Shown: positions 7,991 through 14,775 of the stretch, one piece after another
Position numbering within the stretch: position 1 is the first letter of the stretch
Layout: every line of letters begins with the position of its first letter
NCBI RefSeq assembly: GCF_049720995.1
Contig: NZ_JBNASF010000021.1
Span: forward strand, 1-27,561
DNA length: 27,561 nucleotides
Direction: 5' to 3'
DNA from: Methanothermobacter sp049720995
Lineage (GTDB): Archaea; Methanobacteriota; Methanobacteria; Methanobacteriales; Methanothermobacteraceae
Translations under genes and position numbers: made by a program
Notes under the pieces: model-generated
Seen by the model: the letters and a program-made list of their open reading frames with translations, nothing else
Told to the model about the DNA's origin: nothing
Database searches by the model: none

Positions 7991-7998
7991 TATTTAAA
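7991..7998 (+). promoter_or_regulatory. TATA box of the MFS transporter gene
   Basis: tatttaaa lies 53 bp before the start codon; the inferred transcript start is near 8022, just before the ribosome site TGGAGGGA (8031-8038). The same octamer precedes the decayed MFS copy at 9485-9492. Confidence 0.6.
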
Positions 7999-8043
7999 CA
8001 CAGCACTCAATAGTAATAACAGATTTTTCCTGGAGGGAATGAC

Positions 8044-9420
8044 TTGAATGAGTACAGCAACAGGTCACTCAGGGTTTATGTTCTCATAGCGGCAACACTA
8101 TCATCCTTTTTAACGCCATTCATGGGGTCATCCATCAACGTTGCCCTTCCTGTGATAGCACTTCAGTTCGGTATAGATGCAATACTGCAGACCTGGATTC
8201 CAACGGCATTTCTACTTGCAGCTGCAATCTTTGCCGTACCCTTTGGCAGGATTTCTGAGATATACGGTATGAAGAGGATTTTCATCTATGGAAACCTGAT
8301 ATTCACTGTATCATCGGTCCTATCAGCATTCTCACCATCCGCCCCTGCCCTCATAGTATTCCGGGCCATCCAGGGTGTGGGATCGGCGATGATATTCGTC
8401 ACGGGTCTTGCAATGCTCACACGTGTATTCCCGCCAATGGAGAGGGGTAAGGCCATAGGTATAAATACGGCCGCAGTTTACATTGGACTTTCAATGGGAC
8501 CGGTTCTCGGGGGTTTTCTCACACATTTCCTTGGCTGGCAGAGCGTATTCCTTGTGACGGTCCCGGTAACGCTCATTGTTCTTGCGGTATGTCTCCTTAA
8601 GGTTGAGGGGGAATGGGCGGATGCCTCAGGGGAAAGGTTCGATGTTCCCGGTTCAATATCCTACTGCATATTTCTGTTTCTTTTAATGTATGGATTTTCA
8701 GCCCTCCCTGATGCTGCAGGGGCACTCATGATAGTTCTGAGTATTTTTGCATTTGGGATATTCCTTAAAATTGAGCTCTCATCAGAGAGCCCGGTATTCA
8801 ATGTGAGGCTATTCAGAAATCTCAGATTCAGTTTCTCAAGTCTCGCAGCCCTGATAAACTACAGCGCAACCTTTGCAGTTTCCCTGCTTCTGAGCTACCA
8901 CCTTCAGTACATCAAGGGACTTGACCCTGGCTCCAGCGGACTCATACTCGTCACGCAGCCCATTGTCATGGCCTTCGTGGCTCCCCTGGCAGGGAGGGCC
9001 TCTGACAGGTTCAACCCCCAGATACTTGCAGGTACAGGAATGGCGGTAACCGCGGCCGCCCTCCTGAGCCTCAGCATCCTTGATAGGGGCACACCCCTGT
9101 TTATGATAGTGATGTCTCTCCTTGTCCTCGGCCTTGGCTTCGGGTTTTTCTCATCCCCCAACACCAATGCAATCATGGGTTCTGTTGAGAGGAGGGACTA
9201 TGGTATTGCATCCGCCACCGTGAGTTCCATGCGCCTCATCGGCCAGGCCTTCAGTATAGGTATAGTGACACTCATCTTCGCATTCCTGATAGGGAGGGTT
9301 CCAATATCCCCTGCAAATTATGACCTCCTCATAGAGAGCACGAGGATATGCTTCCTTGTATTCGGGGTTCTGTGCTTCATAGGGGTTTTTGCTGCAATCG
9401 CCCACCGGAATGATGGTTGA
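8044..9420 (+). CDS. MFS multidrug-type exporter (DHA2/EmrB-QacA-like)
   Basis: A 458-residue polytopic membrane protein of the major facilitator superfamily. The segment after TM2 (FGRISEIYGMKRIF) is motif A. VYIGLSMGPVLGGFL (about residues 144-158) is the motif C antiporter signature of drug:H+ exporters. A second motif A-like loop, GRASDRFNPQ, lies near residue 317. About 12-14 hydrophobic segments can be read, fitting the DHA2 group, although it is slightly shorter than usual for 14-TM members. The substrate cannot be told. The start is TTG at 8044 after TGGAGGGA. It is probably monocistronic. A degraded paralogue follows directly, so the gene was once tandemly duplicated. Confidence 0.88.
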   Translation: MNEYSNRSLRVYVLIAATLSSFLTPFMGSSINVALPVIALQFGIDAILQTWIPTAFLLAAAIFAVPFGRISEIYGMKRIFIYGNLIFTVSSVLSAFSPSAPALIVFRAIQGVGSAMIFVTGLAMLTRVFPPMERGKAIGINTAAVYIGLSMGPVLGGFLTHFLGWQSVFLVTVPVTLIVLAVCLLKVEGEWADASGERFDVPGSISYCIFLFLLMYGFSALPDAAGALMIVLSIFAFGIFLKIELSSESPVFNVRLFRNLRFSFSSLAALINYSATFAVSLLLSYHLQYIKGLDPGSSGLILVTQPIVMAFVAPLAGRASDRFNPQILAGTGMAVTAAALLSLSILDRGTPLFMIVMSLLVLGLGFGFFSSPNTNAIMGSVERRDYGIASATVSSMRLIGQAFSIGIVTLIFAFLIGRVPISPANYDLLIESTRICFLVFGVLCFIGVFAAIAHRNDG

Positions 9421-9514
9421 GGGGGCAATGATAAGCCTTTCAGAAAAAGTGACTTTGTTCACACCTTTTCATTTTTTAGAAAATTATTTAAACTATTCTT
9501 ATTGAGGAAACTGT
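9421..9514 (+). other. spacer with duplicated MFS promoter
   Basis: A T-rich stretch (9465-9478) could end the MFS transcript. A TATA box (tatttaaa, 9485-9492) identical to that of the intact MFS gene then precedes the pseudogene start, suggesting the promoter was duplicated with the gene. Confidence 0.5.
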
Positions 9515-9945
9515 TTGAAGGATGGTTATCTGAAGGTTTATGTGCTGCACAGTAATCCTGGCATCATTCATGGTTCATCAAAGGCGGTCCCCTCTGGAGA
9601 GAACCTTAATATGAATTTCAGTTTAATGGGCGCTGGAACACCCATCACAGTTATAGTAACGGGTCAGTCCTGGCTGCTGGCTCGGACTCTTCTCATCACC
9701 CAACAACACCACGATAATGTGTTCAGTTAGGAATGGCGGGTTGCAGCATCAAAAGTAAGTTCAATGAGGCTTATCGGCAGATTATGAGTGCCTGAACGTT
9801 TACAGCTATCTTCTCGATTTTTAGGCGGAGTCACATATTTACCTAAGGATAGACGGAGTCACATATTTACCCTCAAGGATAAATATATATGGAAGAGCTC
9901 CTTCATCATATTTGCCTTGATATGCATGGGGGGATACTTGCTCTG
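9515..9945 (+). pseudogene. decayed, internally deleted copy of the adjacent MFS exporter gene
   Basis: Nucleotide similarity to the intact MFS gene can be followed by eye in the same order. The TTG start and the N-terminal LKVYVL match LRVYVL. cattcatgg-ttcatc (about 9567-9582) matches the segment coding PFMGSS. After a large deletion, ggaacaccc (about 9632) through ttctcatcacccaacaaca (about 9690-9710) matches the region coding RGTPL to FFSSPNTN. agtaagttcaatgaggcttatcggca (about 9753-9780) matches SSMRLIGQ. The final part (about 9893-9945) resembles the region coding LLIESTRICFLVFGVL. Stops and frameshifts break every frame. A 71-codon open stretch at 9515-9730 is a remnant and probably not a functional gene. 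A 28-bp repeat has arisen inside. Confidence 0.75.
9824..9880 (+). repeat. 28-bp imperfect tandem duplication within the MFS pseudogene
   Basis: The core cggagtcacatatttacc occurs at 9826-9843 and 9854-9871, with flanks (g-g/a-c before, aaggat after) also repeated; period 28 bp. It has no counterpart in the intact gene, so it arose after inactivation. Confidence 0.85.
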
Positions 9946-9961
9946 CTTGTAGGTGTTAAAT

Positions 9962-10657
9962 ATGAGGATAAGGGTTCTTAGGGACGGACCATACCTTGTT
10001 GAGGGCTCGGTACCACTCTATGAGGAGGTAATTGTAACCGATGAGGATGGACACACAAGGGAATTTGTTGAGAGAAGAGAGTTCCCGCTTAAGGAGAGGC
10101 ACCTGCTCTGCCGCTGCGGTGCATCAAAGAACAAACCCTACTGTGATGGAACGCACCTTGAGGTGGGCTTTGATGGTACCGAGACAGCATCAACTAAGCC
10201 CTACCTTGAAAGGGCGACCGTTTTCAGAGCAGGGGACCTTGAACTCACCGATGTCCCTGAACTATGCGACCACTCAAGGTTCTGCCTGCGGGCAGGGGGT
10301 ATAAGGGAACTCCTCATGAAGGGTGACACTGAGAGCATACAGATCGCCATTGAGGAGGCAATGATCTGCCCATCAGGGAGACTGGTTCTGTGGGACAGGA
10401 GGACAGGCAAACCCTATGAAAGGGACTATGAAAAATCAATAGTGGTTATTCATGATAAACAGAAGAAGTGCGAGGGGCCACTCTGGGTCAGGGGAGGTAT
10501 AAAAATAGAATCAGCCGATGGGAGGGAGTATGAGACCAGAAACAGGGTCACCCTCTGTCGGTGCGGTTTATCTGAGAACAAACCATTCTGTGATGGTAGC
10601 CACTGGATGAGTGCAGAGGAAAAACTTGAATTTAAGAAGAAATGGGGTATTGAGTAG
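9962..10657 (+). CDS. iron-sulfur protein with two CDGSH domains flanking a mono-cluster ferredoxin-like domain
   Basis: A 231-residue cytosolic protein. The first CDGSH motif has Cys50, Cys52, Cys61 and His65 (CRCGASKNKPYCDGTH); the second has Cys199, Cys201, Cys210 and His214. These 3Cys-1His sites bind 2Fe-2S clusters. Between them, CDHSRFC (Cys102, Cys108) and ICPSGRL (Cys136) resemble the divergent 4Fe-4S mono-cluster (Fer4_19) domain. A role in electron or cluster transfer is inferred; no substrate can be named. I prefer ATG 9962 over GTG 9953, because the AGGTG at 9951-9955 containing that GTG is the ribosome site for the ATG. The 3' end carries a degraded direct duplication. Confidence 0.85.
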   Translation: MRIRVLRDGPYLVEGSVPLYEEVIVTDEDGHTREFVERREFPLKERHLLCRCGASKNKPYCDGTHLEVGFDGTETASTKPYLERATVFRAGDLELTDVPELCDHSRFCLRAGGIRELLMKGDTESIQIAIEEAMICPSGRLVLWDRRTGKPYERDYEKSIVVIHDKQKKCEGPLWVRGGIKIESADGREYETRNRVTLCRCGLSENKPFCDGSHWMSAEEKLEFKKKWGIE

Positions 10658-10688
10658 GTTTCTGCAGCAGAAATTTAAGAAGAAGTGG
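10629..10688 (+). repeat. diverged 17-bp direct repeat at the 3' end of the CDGSH gene
   Basis: aatttaagaagaaatgg (10629-10645, coding) and aatttaagaagaagtgg (10672-10688, past the stop) differ at one base. The distal copy would read KFKKKW, as in the true C-terminus. Confidence 0.75.
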
Positions 10689-10702
10689 TTAACCGGGATA
10701 TT

Positions 10703-11176
10703 CTACCCCATTTTCCTTTTCATCCACAGCGCCCCTGTCAAAAGGCCAGTTATGGCCCCTATCAGCGCCCCTGAAAGGAAAGGCGTCATAAAGCCGCTGC
10801 CCGTGTTTTCTATATTCACTGAGTTGAGTTCAAGGAGTTTTTTCCTGATTGATGCCTCATCGGCACTGCAGTACGTCACCCTGGTGGAAAGTTCAGGGTG
10901 CCTTTCAAGGAATGCCCTCACAGTGTCCTGGTAGGCAACCGCCAGTATCTTTTTGCTGGGGTTTCCAAGGGCATGTTCCAGTTCATGTTCTACATCCGTT
11001 GGGCTCTGGAAACGGTACACAGTGACGTTGACCCCTGTCTCATCGGCCACTGAACGCGCAAGTTTTCCTGTGGAGTTATCTGCTATTACAATGAACGATT
11101 CTGGTGTTATTTCCATTCCATGGGCTGAAACACCACCCATAAGGATAAAAATTAGTAGAAACACGAATTTCTTCAC
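10703..11176 (-). CDS. exported, C-terminally membrane-anchored protein in the CbiM cassette (possible CbiN analogue)
   Basis: A protein of about 157 residues that I cannot assign to a named family. A Lys-Lys start and hydrophobic segment (KKFVFLLIFILMGGVSAHG) form a signal peptide or anchor. A domain of about 105 mixed alpha/beta residues follows, then one C-terminal membrane helix and a basic tail (WMKRKMG). Two outer membrane segments around an extracytoplasmic domain resemble CbiN, but it is longer and has no clear CbiN sequence match. I chose GTG at 11176, because GGTGAT right after the cbiM stop is its ribosome site; a GTG at 11185 lies within that site. It directly follows cbiM, so it is probably an accessory of that transporter. 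Confidence 0.7.
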   Translation of the reverse strand: MKKFVFLLIFILMGGVSAHGMEITPESFIVIADNSTGKLARSVADETGVNVTVYRFQSPTDVEHELEHALGNPSKKILAVAYQDTVRAFLERHPELSTRVTYCSADEASIRKKLLELNSVNIENTGSGFMTPFLSGALIGAITGLLTGALWMKRKMG

Positions 11177-11185
11177 ATGAATCAC

Positions 11186-11809
11186 CTAGACCTTTTCCAT
11201 TGCAATGAGCTCCGGTTTCATCCTCTCAAGGAATGAGAATATGAACATGCTTGCAGCACCCTCCACAACACCCACAAATATGTAGAATGGTATGAGTGTT
11301 GACATGAGCATTTCAGGGCCCGCAACACCCGCTGCCAGGAGTATCATGATGTGTAATGCGGTTGCAATCATTATACCAAGGAATGTGGCTGAGAATACAG
11401 CAAGGCCCCTGTCAAGTTCACTTAAAACATGGTAGACCCCATAGGTTCCGATTCCAAGGCCGATACCCATTGTCAGTATATTGGCCCCCATGCTGGTTAT
11501 CCCCCCCATCCCCAGCATGAAGAACTGGACGAGTAGGCAGAGCACCGCAACCATCACCGCCGTTAGGGGGCCGAGTATTATGGCGGCGAGTGGTATCAGG
11601 AAGAAATGCACCGGGACACCGAAGGGTGATGGCACAGATATGGAGGATGCAACCGCGGCTGCCGCTGCAAAGAGTCCTGTGCCAGCTATCCTTTTTTCCT
11701 TTCCAGGTTTCTTTGAGAATATGTAGAAGAATATGCCAATGTTCACGAGTGCAACAGCCCAGTAGACTGCTGACTGCCACAGTGGTATGATTCCATCTGG
11801 TATATGCAC
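11186..11809 (-). CDS. cbiM: CbiM-type cobalt/nickel ECF transporter substrate-binding membrane protein
   Basis: A 207-residue polytopic membrane protein. The N-terminus MHIPDGIIP is the CbiM/NikM signature, in which the N-terminal amine and His2 bind Co2+ or Ni2+. The family segment with a second metal-site His is seen as PSPFGVPVHFFLIPLAAIILGP, and GITSMGANILTMGIG follows; about six membrane helices are present. GTG at 11809 follows GGAGG. The energising subunits CbiQ and CbiO are not in the window; its neighbours are instead two small exported proteins. In a methanogen the metal would feed F430, cobamides and NiFe hydrogenases. Cobalt versus nickel cannot be decided from the sequence. Confidence 0.88.
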   Translation of the reverse strand: MHIPDGIIPLWQSAVYWAVALVNIGIFFYIFSKKPGKEKRIAGTGLFAAAAAVASSISVPSPFGVPVHFFLIPLAAIILGPLTAVMVAVLCLLVQFFMLGMGGITSMGANILTMGIGLGIGTYGVYHVLSELDRGLAVFSATFLGIMIATALHIMILLAAGVAGPEMLMSTLIPFYIFVGVVEGAASMFIFSFLERMKPELIAMEKV

Positions 11810-11834
11810 TGTTGAACCTCCGTTAAGTGGTGTG

Positions 11835-11850
11835 AAGGTTTATGAACCTT
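11835..11850. promoter_or_regulatory. 16-bp inverted repeat upstream of cbiM
   Basis: aaggtt-tatg-aacctt is a perfect 6-bp stem with a 4-nt loop in the 52-bp gap between cbiM and the upstream gene. It may be an operator or an intercistronic hairpin. Confidence 0.4.
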
Positions 11851-11861
11851 ATTTTGGATAT

Positions 11862-12305
11862 TCAGTTACGTGGGAACCTTAATGCGGTTAAACCAAAAAC
11901 CAGGCACAGTCCTGCCAGTGCAGGTACGAATCTGTAATCTGGTTTATTCACATTAACATCTGCTGTTCCTGTGGCTATTTCTGTGGTATTCTCTCCTTCA
12001 TCTGTAATGTTCTTTTCAGAGCGGGCATTGCCTTCAGGGCTGCCTTTCTCTGATGAAGCTGATGAGTCCCTTTTACTTTCACCTGTGGTTTTATGACCAA
12101 CTGATGAGCTTGATTTGCTGCTGCTCTGACCTGAAGGCTTATTTGCAGTACTGGATGAATCTGATGTGGTGGATGAATCTGATTTACTGTCACCTGAATC
12201 CGATGGTTCCTCAATGTAGTAACCATGGCCCGGGTGGGCCCATGCATGATGCGAGAGACCTGCGATCAGAGCAAATATCGCTAAAATGATAAGGAACCTT
12301 CTCAT
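11862..12305 (-). CDS. exported Ser-rich, His-N-terminal membrane-anchored protein, first gene of the CbiM cassette
   Basis: A 147-residue protein with no recognised family. Residues 1-23 form a signal peptide ending in AWA. The predicted mature N-terminus HPGHGYYIEEP has two histidines close together, a plausible metal ligand set. Residues 33-110 are a low-complexity Ser/Lys/Asp/Glu linker. The C-terminus is a single membrane helix (VPALAGLCLVFGLTALRF) with a basic end. It looks like a surface-tethered flexible arm. Its position as promoter-proximal gene of a CbiM operon suggests capture of Co2+ or Ni2+ for the permease, which is inference. ATG at 12305 follows GGTGAT. Confidence 0.72.
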   Translation of the reverse strand: MRRFLIILAIFALIAGLSHHAWAHPGHGYYIEEPSDSGDSKSDSSTTSDSSSTANKPSGQSSSKSSSSVGHKTTGESKRDSSASSEKGSPEGNARSEKNITDEGENTTEIATGTADVNVNKPDYRFVPALAGLCLVFGLTALRFPRN

Positions 12306-12338
12306 TTTATCACCATGGATTAGTTAAAACATATTCAA

Positions 12339-12348
12339 CATATAAACT
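12339..12348 (-). promoter_or_regulatory. TATA box of the CbiM cassette
   Basis: On the minus strand agtttatatg lies about 35-43 bp before the ATG at 12305; the start of transcription would be near 12317. Confidence 0.5.
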
Positions 12349-12484
12349 CTTTTATTACTGAAGGTACTGATAAAAACCTTAAAGTAATACCAGAATAGAG
12401 ATTTGGTCTCTGAACTCCTCTTTGATGTGGGGATCTTCAGAAATCAAGGTTTAAATGTCCTGTGTGATTTAGAAAATTAAAAGA

Positions 12485-12535
12485 ATCTAAGGAGGGGCTG
12501 ATAGATAGGCCCCTATCCATAAAACATCAGCCTCT
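12485..12535 (-). terminator. nested hairpin terminator after the DEAD-box gene
   Basis: An outer stem pairs 12493-12502 with 12526-12535 (10 bp, one G-U). Inside it, gatagg (12504-12509) pairs with cctatc (12512-12517). On the minus strand it begins just after the helicase stop and is followed by a T-rich tract. The remaining gap to 12305 holds nothing else except AT-rich DNA. Confidence 0.6.
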
Positions 12536-12537
12536 GT

Positions 12538-13815
12538 CTATTTTGAGGACTCCAGAACATCCAGAAGGGCATGTGAGATATCCCTGAAACTGTAACCCTC
12601 ACTTACAAGATTTCCCAGGAGCTTGGAGTCACTGTAACTCTTGGATTTAAGGTTTCTCCGGAGCACCTCCACAAGGTCCTCCTCATAACCCCTCCTTATC
12701 TCCTGGGGGGATGGCATGTTGCTCTTCTTTATCCTTTTACCTGTGAATGACTGGATCCGCCTTAACCGGTGAACCTCCCTTCCAACAACCAGGGTGAAGG
12801 ATTTTCCACTTGAACCGGCACGCCCGGTACGCCCTATCCTGTGAACGTAGTACTCGTTCTCAAAGGGGAGATCATAGTTCACAACGACCTCCACATCAGG
12901 CACATGTATACCGCGTGCAGCAACATCAGTTGCAATAAGGAGGTTGAACCTCCCCTTCCTGAAGCGCTCCATGACACGTTCACGCTTTGACTGTGATAGA
13001 TCCCCGTGAATTTCGTCCACAGAGTAACCCATACGGCCAAGCTGCTTTCTGAGCCTCTGAACCCTCCTTTTGGTGTTGCAGAATATGAGGCCCATTCTGA
13101 TATCATTGGATGTCAGTATCCAGTCAAGGAGCTCAACCTTGTCCTCCTCTCTGGTTTTGAAATAGAACTCGTCTATTCGCGGGCTATGTTTCTTTTCAAC
13201 ACGGAGAATCTGGGGACTTCTCATATACCTCTCTGCGATCCTTAATACCGGCTTTGAGATGGTTGCAGAGAAAAGCATGGTCTGTCTTCTTTCAGGGACG
13301 TGGGATAGTATCCTCTCTATGTCCTCTATGAATCCCATGTTGAGCATCTCATCTGCCTCATCAAGCACAACCGTGGATATGCCTCCAAGGTCAACGGTAC
13401 CCCTCTCTATATGATCTATAAGTCTTCCGGGTGTTGCAACGATAACATGGACGCCCCTCCTGAGCTCGGCTATCTGACCTCCAATTCCCTGGCCACCATA
13501 GACAGCAAGCACCCTCACATTAAGGTACTTGCCTATCCTTCTTATCTCATCGGTGACCTGTAGGCAGAGTTCACGGGTCGGGCAGATCACAAGTGCCTGG
13601 GGGACCCTCTCTGGCTCAAGGTTCTCAAGCAGTGGTATGGCAAAGGCTGCGGTTTTTCCGGTTCCTGTCTGGGCCTCGCCAACAACGTCCATACCATCAA
13701 GTGTAACAGGTAATGTAAGTGCCTGGATTGGAGTTGTACCCTCAAATCCCATATCATCAAGGGCCCTGTTAATTTTCCCTGAGATATCAAATTCACTGAA
13801 TTTCAATTTCTTCAT
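12538..13815 (-). CDS. DEAD-box ATP-dependent RNA helicase
   Basis: A 425-residue superfamily 2 helicase that unwinds RNA with ATP. All motifs are intact: Q motif (GFEGTTPIQ), I (AQTGTGKT), Ia (PTRELC), GG, Ib (TPGRL), II (DEAD), III (SAT), IV (LIFCNTKR), V (ATDVAARGIHVPD) and VI (HRIGRTGRAG). A C-terminal extension of about 70 residues (from about 355) is basic then helical. Roles in ribosome assembly or RNA decay are usual for the family; the target is unknown. The ATG has only a weak ribosome site (AGGAAAA). A TATA box at 13956-13963 implies a leader of about 115 nt containing a hairpin, so post-transcriptional control is possible. Confidence 0.95.
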   Translation of the reverse strand: MKKLKFSEFDISGKINRALDDMGFEGTTPIQALTLPVTLDGMDVVGEAQTGTGKTAAFAIPLLENLEPERVPQALVICPTRELCLQVTDEIRRIGKYLNVRVLAVYGGQGIGGQIAELRRGVHVIVATPGRLIDHIERGTVDLGGISTVVLDEADEMLNMGFIEDIERILSHVPERRQTMLFSATISKPVLRIAERYMRSPQILRVEKKHSPRIDEFYFKTREEDKVELLDWILTSNDIRMGLIFCNTKRRVQRLRKQLGRMGYSVDEIHGDLSQSKRERVMERFRKGRFNLLIATDVAARGIHVPDVEVVVNYDLPFENEYYVHRIGRTGRAGSSGKSFTLVVGREVHRLRRIQSFTGKRIKKSNMPSPQEIRRGYEEDLVEVLRRNLKSKSYSDSKLLGNLVSEGYSFRDISHALLDVLESSK

Positions 13816-13955
13816 TTTATCTTTTTCCTGAATTCTTAAAAAATCGATTATTCAATTATCAGCTGCCAGCCGGCAGACCTGAAACATAATAGCCCCAATT
13901 TCTGCCAGGCACATGATAATTAAAAATCAGCACATATCCATGTTGAACTCCAACC

Positions 13956-13963
13956 TATTTAAA
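13956..13963 (-). promoter_or_regulatory. TATA box of the DEAD-box helicase gene
   Basis: On the minus strand this reads TTTAAATA, a consensus archaeal TATA box. It predicts a start near 13930 and a long leader with a CTGCC/GGCAG stem (13863-13867 with 13872-13876). Confidence 0.5.
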
Positions 13964-13988
13964 GTAATGGTTTTTGGTGTGCGAATTA

Positions 13989-14042
13989 GTAGAGAAAGGT
14001 AAGGCAACAGTTTTTGTAGAGAAAGGTAAGGCAACAGTTTTT
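13989..14042 (+). repeat. perfect 27-bp tandem duplication
   Basis: Copy 1 is 13989-14015 and copy 2 is 14016-14042, identical. It sits about 28 bp beyond the 3' end of the cyclo-ligase-like gene (minus strand). Confidence 0.95.
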
Positions 14043-14069
14043 ATCATTCTGAGAAGCTGGAATATAGTT

Positions 14070-14690
14070 TCAGAATACTCGCGGGATTTTTTCATCGAGA
14101 AAGAGCCTTATCACACGCATGGGCGTAACTATCATGTTTATCCTTTCATCGTGGCCCTCAACAGGTACGCCTTCAATGACCTGCAGCTCATGCACCGTTG
14201 TGGCGATGGGTGTATCCTCGCCTATGGCCCCCTGATCCCGGAGTTCGGATATCTCCCTGTCACCGTAGCCTCCCCCCTTACCTAGGCGGTTTCCATCCAG
14301 ATCAACTGCCACGGATCCCTCAACAACAATGCCAACCTGTGGAAATCTGTTGATGAATGAGCCATACCTGTAGGCGCCCCTTATGGTTGATGCGGCTTCA
14401 GCATCAGGAACGTTTCCTGAAATTAGAAGGTAACCGTCCTTTATCTTTGGTGTGGGCATCACAAGGTCCTTTCCATCGACCAGGGCCAGTCTTCTAACTG
14501 GTCGCTGGGCATAATCAGGGGATGAGAATACAACATCTGCTCTTTCCCATTCGATTGTCCTTGAGAGTCTCTCTGCAGCTGCAGCTGACCCATGAAAGTC
14601 GGGTATGCGACCATGCGGACGTTTGCTTACACCTCTATCCTCCAGGAGTTTCCAGATCCTTTCTCTGAGCAAGTTCTTATCCATCATCAT
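14070..14690 (-). CDS. 5-formyltetrahydrofolate cyclo-ligase family protein
   Basis: About 206 residues. The C-terminal half carries the cyclo-ligase/MTHFS-like signature GNRLGKGGGYGDREISEL, preceded by GIVVEGSVAVDLDG and followed by TTVHELQVIEGVPVEGHDERI. Classical MTHFS closes 5-formyl-THF to methenyl-THF with ATP. Methanogens use tetrahydromethanopterin, so the true substrate is uncertain and the archaeal branch may act on another folate-like or pterin compound. I prefer the triple ATG at 14684-14690 (protein starting MMMDKNLLRERIW, fitting the family) to the ATG at 14708, which lacks a ribosome site. It is third in the operon hypE, RDD, cyclo-ligase. Its 5' end repeats 15 bp of the upstream gene. 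Confidence 0.78.
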   Translation of the reverse strand: MMMDKNLLRERIWKLLEDRGVSKRPHGRIPDFHGSAAAAERLSRTIEWERADVVFSSPDYAQRPVRRLALVDGKDLVMPTPKIKDGYLLISGNVPDAEAASTIRGAYRYGSFINRFPQVGIVVEGSVAVDLDGNRLGKGGGYGDREISELRDQGAIGEDTPIATTVHELQVIEGVPVEGHDERINMIVTPMRVIRLFLDEKIPRVF

Positions 14691-14775
14691 TCTTCTCTGC
14701 AGTCGCATGTAGATTGGAAATCCAGTTCAGTATCATGGTTGCCGTGGTGTGGGTGTCTGTTCATTCTTCTCTGCA
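14687..14775 (-). repeat. 15-bp direct repeat linking the RDD gene 3' end and the cyclo-ligase gene 5' end
   Basis: tcattcttctctgca (plus strand) occurs at 14687-14701 and 14761-14775. The first copy includes candidate start codons of the cyclo-ligase gene; the second encodes the C-terminal tail of the RDD protein. Confidence 0.8.

Noticed and set aside
9515..9730. 71-codon open frame as a small gene
   Set aside because: Its nucleotide sequence aligns in order with pieces of the adjacent MFS gene, and the protein has no membrane helix pattern; it is a pseudogene remnant.
9953..9961. GTG at 9953 as start of the CDGSH protein
   Set aside because: The GTG is part of the AGGTG ribosome site for the ATG at 9962.
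10611..11180. Plus-strand ORFs of 107 and 75 codons opposite the CbiM cassette
   Set aside because: They are shadows of minus-strand genes with signal peptide and membrane patterns and good ribosome sites.
13974..14285. 103-codon plus-strand ORF containing a duplicated nine-residue segment (VEKGKATVF)
   Set aside because: Most of it is antisense to the cyclo-ligase-like gene, which has clear family motifs; the duplication is better seen as a noncoding tandem repeat.
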